From Dongia_A sp035274225 (lineage in GTDB: Bacteria > Pseudomonadota > Alphaproteobacteria > Dongiales > Dongiaceae), in contig DATEOK010000480.1 in the NCBI GenBank assembly GCA_035274225.1, positions 1 through 7,412 of the forward strand: 7,412 nucleotides of DNA. The letters are read 5' to 3'. The notes beneath the pieces were generated by a model. The model saw only the letters and a list, made by a program, of their open reading frames with translations, did no database searches and was not told the origin of the DNA. Position numbers and translations under genes: made by a program. Below, piece after piece: positions 5,901-7,412 of this stretch. Every line of letters starts with the position of its first letter. Positions within the stretch are counted from its first letter, which is position 1.

Positions 5901-6061
5901 GACAGCCATCCCAGGATCAAGGCGATGACCGGCAGGACGATGCCCAGCGCGATCAACCAGAACCAACTCGAGCTGTCGAAATCCTCACCCTCGCCGCCGG
6001 TGCTTTCCAGCGCGCGGATCCGCCGTTCGAGCTCGGCGGGCAATTGCTGCTGCGTTGCCAT
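5897..6061 (-). CDS. Small one-helix membrane protein coupled to the NCS1 permease
   Basis: I do not recognise a named family for this 54-residue protein. The N-terminal part (residues 1-17) contains LPAELERRIRALE, a short charged amphipathic helix. It is followed by a Gly/Glu/Asp/Ser linker (18-31), then one hydrophobic segment from WFWLIALGIV to LILGWLS (32-54) at the very C-terminus. It has no signal-peptide pattern and would be an inner-membrane protein anchored by its tail. The start at 6059-6061 has a strong AGGGGGAG (6068-6075) six bases upstream; an earlier ATG at 6083-6085 is possible but has a weaker site. The gene begins 30 bp after the aldehyde dehydrogenase stop and its stop codon overlaps the transporter start by ATGA. 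This suggests stoichiometric production and an accessory role for the permease, by analogy with small subunits of other secondary transporters. That role is inference. Confidence 0.72.
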   Translation of the reverse strand: MATQQQLPAELERRIRALESTGGEGEDFDSSSWFWLIALGIVLPVIALILGWLS

Positions 6062-6067
6062 GTCTCT

Positions 6068-6075
6068 CTCCCCCT
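6068..6075 (-). promoter_or_regulatory. Strong ribosome binding site of the small membrane-protein gene
   Basis: On the minus strand AGGGGGAG lies six bases before the ATG at 6059-6061. It is the best Shine-Dalgarno in the right-hand operon and argues that the 54-residue gene is translated. It also favours this start over the ATG at 6083-6085. Confidence 0.7.
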
Positions 6076-6091
6076 GATTTGGCATGCGGCC

Positions 6092-7412
6092 TTAGCTCTT
6101 CCTGAACATTTCCTCCGACTTGTACGGGAACCACCAGAAGTCCTGGTTGGAGGCCTTCGGGTCGATCATCACGAACTTGGTGTTCTGGAACTGCGACAAC
6201 CCCTCCGGACCGAGCTGGCGGCCGGTGCCGGACAGCTTGCGGCCGCCGAACGGCAGCGCGTCGTTGTCGAGCAGCGGCGCGTTGATCCACAGGATGCCGC
6301 TCTCGATCTCGCCCACCGCGCGGAACGCCTCGTCCATGTCCAGCGTGTAGAGATTGGCGCCGAGACCGAAGCGCGACTTGTTGGCCAGCGTGATCGCCTC
6401 GTCGAAGTTCTTGACCCGGCAGATCGGTGCGACCGGACCGAACGGCTCCTCGTTCAGGATCTCCATGTCCGCCGTCACCTCGGTCAGGATGGTCGGCTCG
6501 ACGAACCAGCCGCGGTTGAGATTGGCCGGGCGGCCGCCGCCGATCACGGTCTTGGCGCCTTCCTTGCGGGCGTTGGCCATCAGGCCTTCGAAGCGTTCGC
6601 GCTGCTTGCGGGTCGCGAGCGGCCCCATGTCGACCGGTTCGAGGCCGTTGCCGACGCGCAGCTTGCGCACTTCCTTCGCCAGCCCGTCGACGAACGCGTC
6701 GTGAATGTCCTGGTGGACGTAGAAGCGCTCGGCCGAGGTGCAGACCTGGCCGCAATTGAGGTAGGCGGCAAAGGCCGCACCCTTCACCGCCATGTCGAGC
6801 GGCGCCGACGGCATGATGATCATCGGATCGTTGCCGGACGCCTCGATCAGGCACGGCTTGAAGCTGTCGGCGCAGGTGCGCGCCACCGCCTGCCCCACCG
6901 CAACGGAGCCGGTGTAAGCAACGCCGTGCGTGCCGGAGCTGGCGATCAGCCGCTGCCCGACCCGCGCGCCGCCGGTCACCACCTGCATCAGCCCCTTCGG
7001 CAACGGCTTGAAGAACTCCATGAACTTCAGCGTGGTCAGGCTGGTCTGCTCGTGCGGCTTCACGATGACCGCGTTGCCGGCCGCCAGCGCCGCCGCCGCT
7101 TCCCAGCACAGCAGCACCAGCGGGTAGTTGAAGGGCAGCACGATGACGATGGTGCCCAGCGGTTCCTTGATCGCGAAATGGAACTGGCCGGGCACGGTGT
7201 TGCCGGCGAGACGGCCGGTCTCGTGCCGCGCCACCTCGGCGTAGTAGTCGATGGCGGTCGCGCACCAGGAGATCTCGTCGACCGATTCCTTGAAGGGTTT
7301 GCCTTCCTCGCGCGTCAAGTGCTCGGCATAGTGCGCCTTGTCGCGCCGGATGGCGGCGGCGATGTCGTGCAGGACAACAGCGCGGCTGCGGCTGTCCTGG
7401 GCACACCAGACC
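6092..7412 (-). CDS. NAD(P)-dependent aldehyde dehydrogenase family protein, N-terminus beyond the window
   Basis: This cytoplasmic enzyme oxidises an aldehyde to an acid with NAD(P)+. About 439 residues are visible and the frame is open to the right edge, so some 35-60 N-terminal residues are missing against a usual length of 475-500. The landmarks are in family order: LTREEGKP, PFNYP with the oxyanion Asn (codon 7127-7129), VIVKPHEQT with the cofactor Lys, GSVAVGQ, IEASG with the general-base Glu (6842-6844), GQVC with the nucleophilic Cys (6740-6742), EEPFGPV and LPFGGRKLSGTGR. The Glu-Cys spacing of 34 residues is canonical. The usual ELGG around the Glu is EASG here, which points to a divergent subgroup. 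A TTG at 7316-7318 is internal, because it encodes the Leu of LTREEGKP and coding similarity continues upstream. It leads the operon with the small membrane protein and the NCS1 permease. The substrate is unknown. Confidence 0.93.
   Translation of the reverse strand, partial: VWCAQDSRSRAVVLHDIAAAIRRDKAHYAEHLTREEGKPFKESVDEISWCATAIDYYAEVARHETGRLAGNTVPGQFHFAIKEPLGTIVIVLPFNYPLVLLCWEAAAALAAGNAVIVKPHEQTSLTTLKFMEFFKPLPKGLMQVVTGGARVGQRLIASSGTHGVAYTGSVAVGQAVARTCADSFKPCLIEASGNDPMIIMPSAPLDMAVKGAAFAAYLNCGQVCTSAERFYVHQDIHDAFVDGLAKEVRKLRVGNGLEPVDMGPLATRKQRERFEGLMANARKEGAKTVIGGGRPANLNRGWFVEPTILTEVTADMEILNEEPFGPVAPICRVKNFDEAITLANKSRFGLGANLYTLDMDEAFRAVGEIESGILWINAPLLDNDALPFGGRKLSGTGRQLGPEGLSQFQNTKFVMIDPKASNQDFWWFPYKSEEMFRKS

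Noticed and set aside
4539..6077. Open frame of 512 codons on the plus strand opposite the permease and small gene
   Set aside because: The translation is dominated by Arg, Asp, Gln and His with no domain pattern, whereas the opposite strand encodes a clear membrane transporter.
7316..7318. TTG as the start codon of the aldehyde dehydrogenase
   Set aside because: The codon encodes the conserved Leu of LTREEGKP, and recognisable family sequence continues upstream to the window edge.
5985..7406. Open frame of 473 codons on the minus strand overlapping the aldehyde dehydrogenase
   Set aside because: It is a frame-shifted shadow of the aldehyde dehydrogenase, which has every catalytic motif in the other frame.

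Overview
The window looks like chromosomal DNA of a high-GC alphaproteobacterium, most likely in the Bradyrhizobium/Rhodopseudomonas group. The basis is the ATP synthase zeta subunit (an alphaproteobacterial family) next to a 431-residue PurB, the base composition, and a palindromic intergenic repeat of a type I associate with that group. No lineage was tested by search, so the genus is inference. I see no tRNA, rRNA, CRISPR array, transposase or prophage gene. The window is gene-dense, with no gene-free stretch above 300 bp.

Layout from left to right. Positions 1-236 hold no convincing gene, only short imperfect repeats and a weak candidate promoter for the zeta subunit gene (237-569, +). 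A roughly 114-bp composite palindrome (595-708) separates that gene from a convergent minus-strand cluster. Read in transcription order, the cluster is purB (3763-2468), a GNAT-family acetyltransferase (2505-1639) and a membrane fatty-acid-desaturase-like protein (1642-725). These genes overlap by about 38 nt and by 4 nt (ATGA), so they look like one transcript. A 119-bp divergent intergenic region with a TTGACA element and a 12-bp palindrome separates purB from a plus-strand flavodoxin-fold NAD(P)H oxidoreductase, which probably starts at a TTG (3883-4446). A strong hairpin at 4452-4479 ends that gene and the next minus-strand operon from opposite sides.

The right-hand operon, in transcription order, is an aldehyde dehydrogenase (N-terminus outside the window), a 54-residue one-helix membrane protein, and an NCS1-family nucleobase/cation symporter. 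The small gene lies 30 bp after the dehydrogenase and overlaps the transporter by ATGA. The plausible reading is uptake of a nitrogenous ring compound or related solute, followed by oxidation of an aldehyde intermediate. The small protein may be a transporter accessory subunit.

Most of the window is ordinary core metabolism. The least explained items are the small membrane protein coupled to the transporter, the acetyltransferase-desaturase pair attached to purB, and the palindromic repeat.
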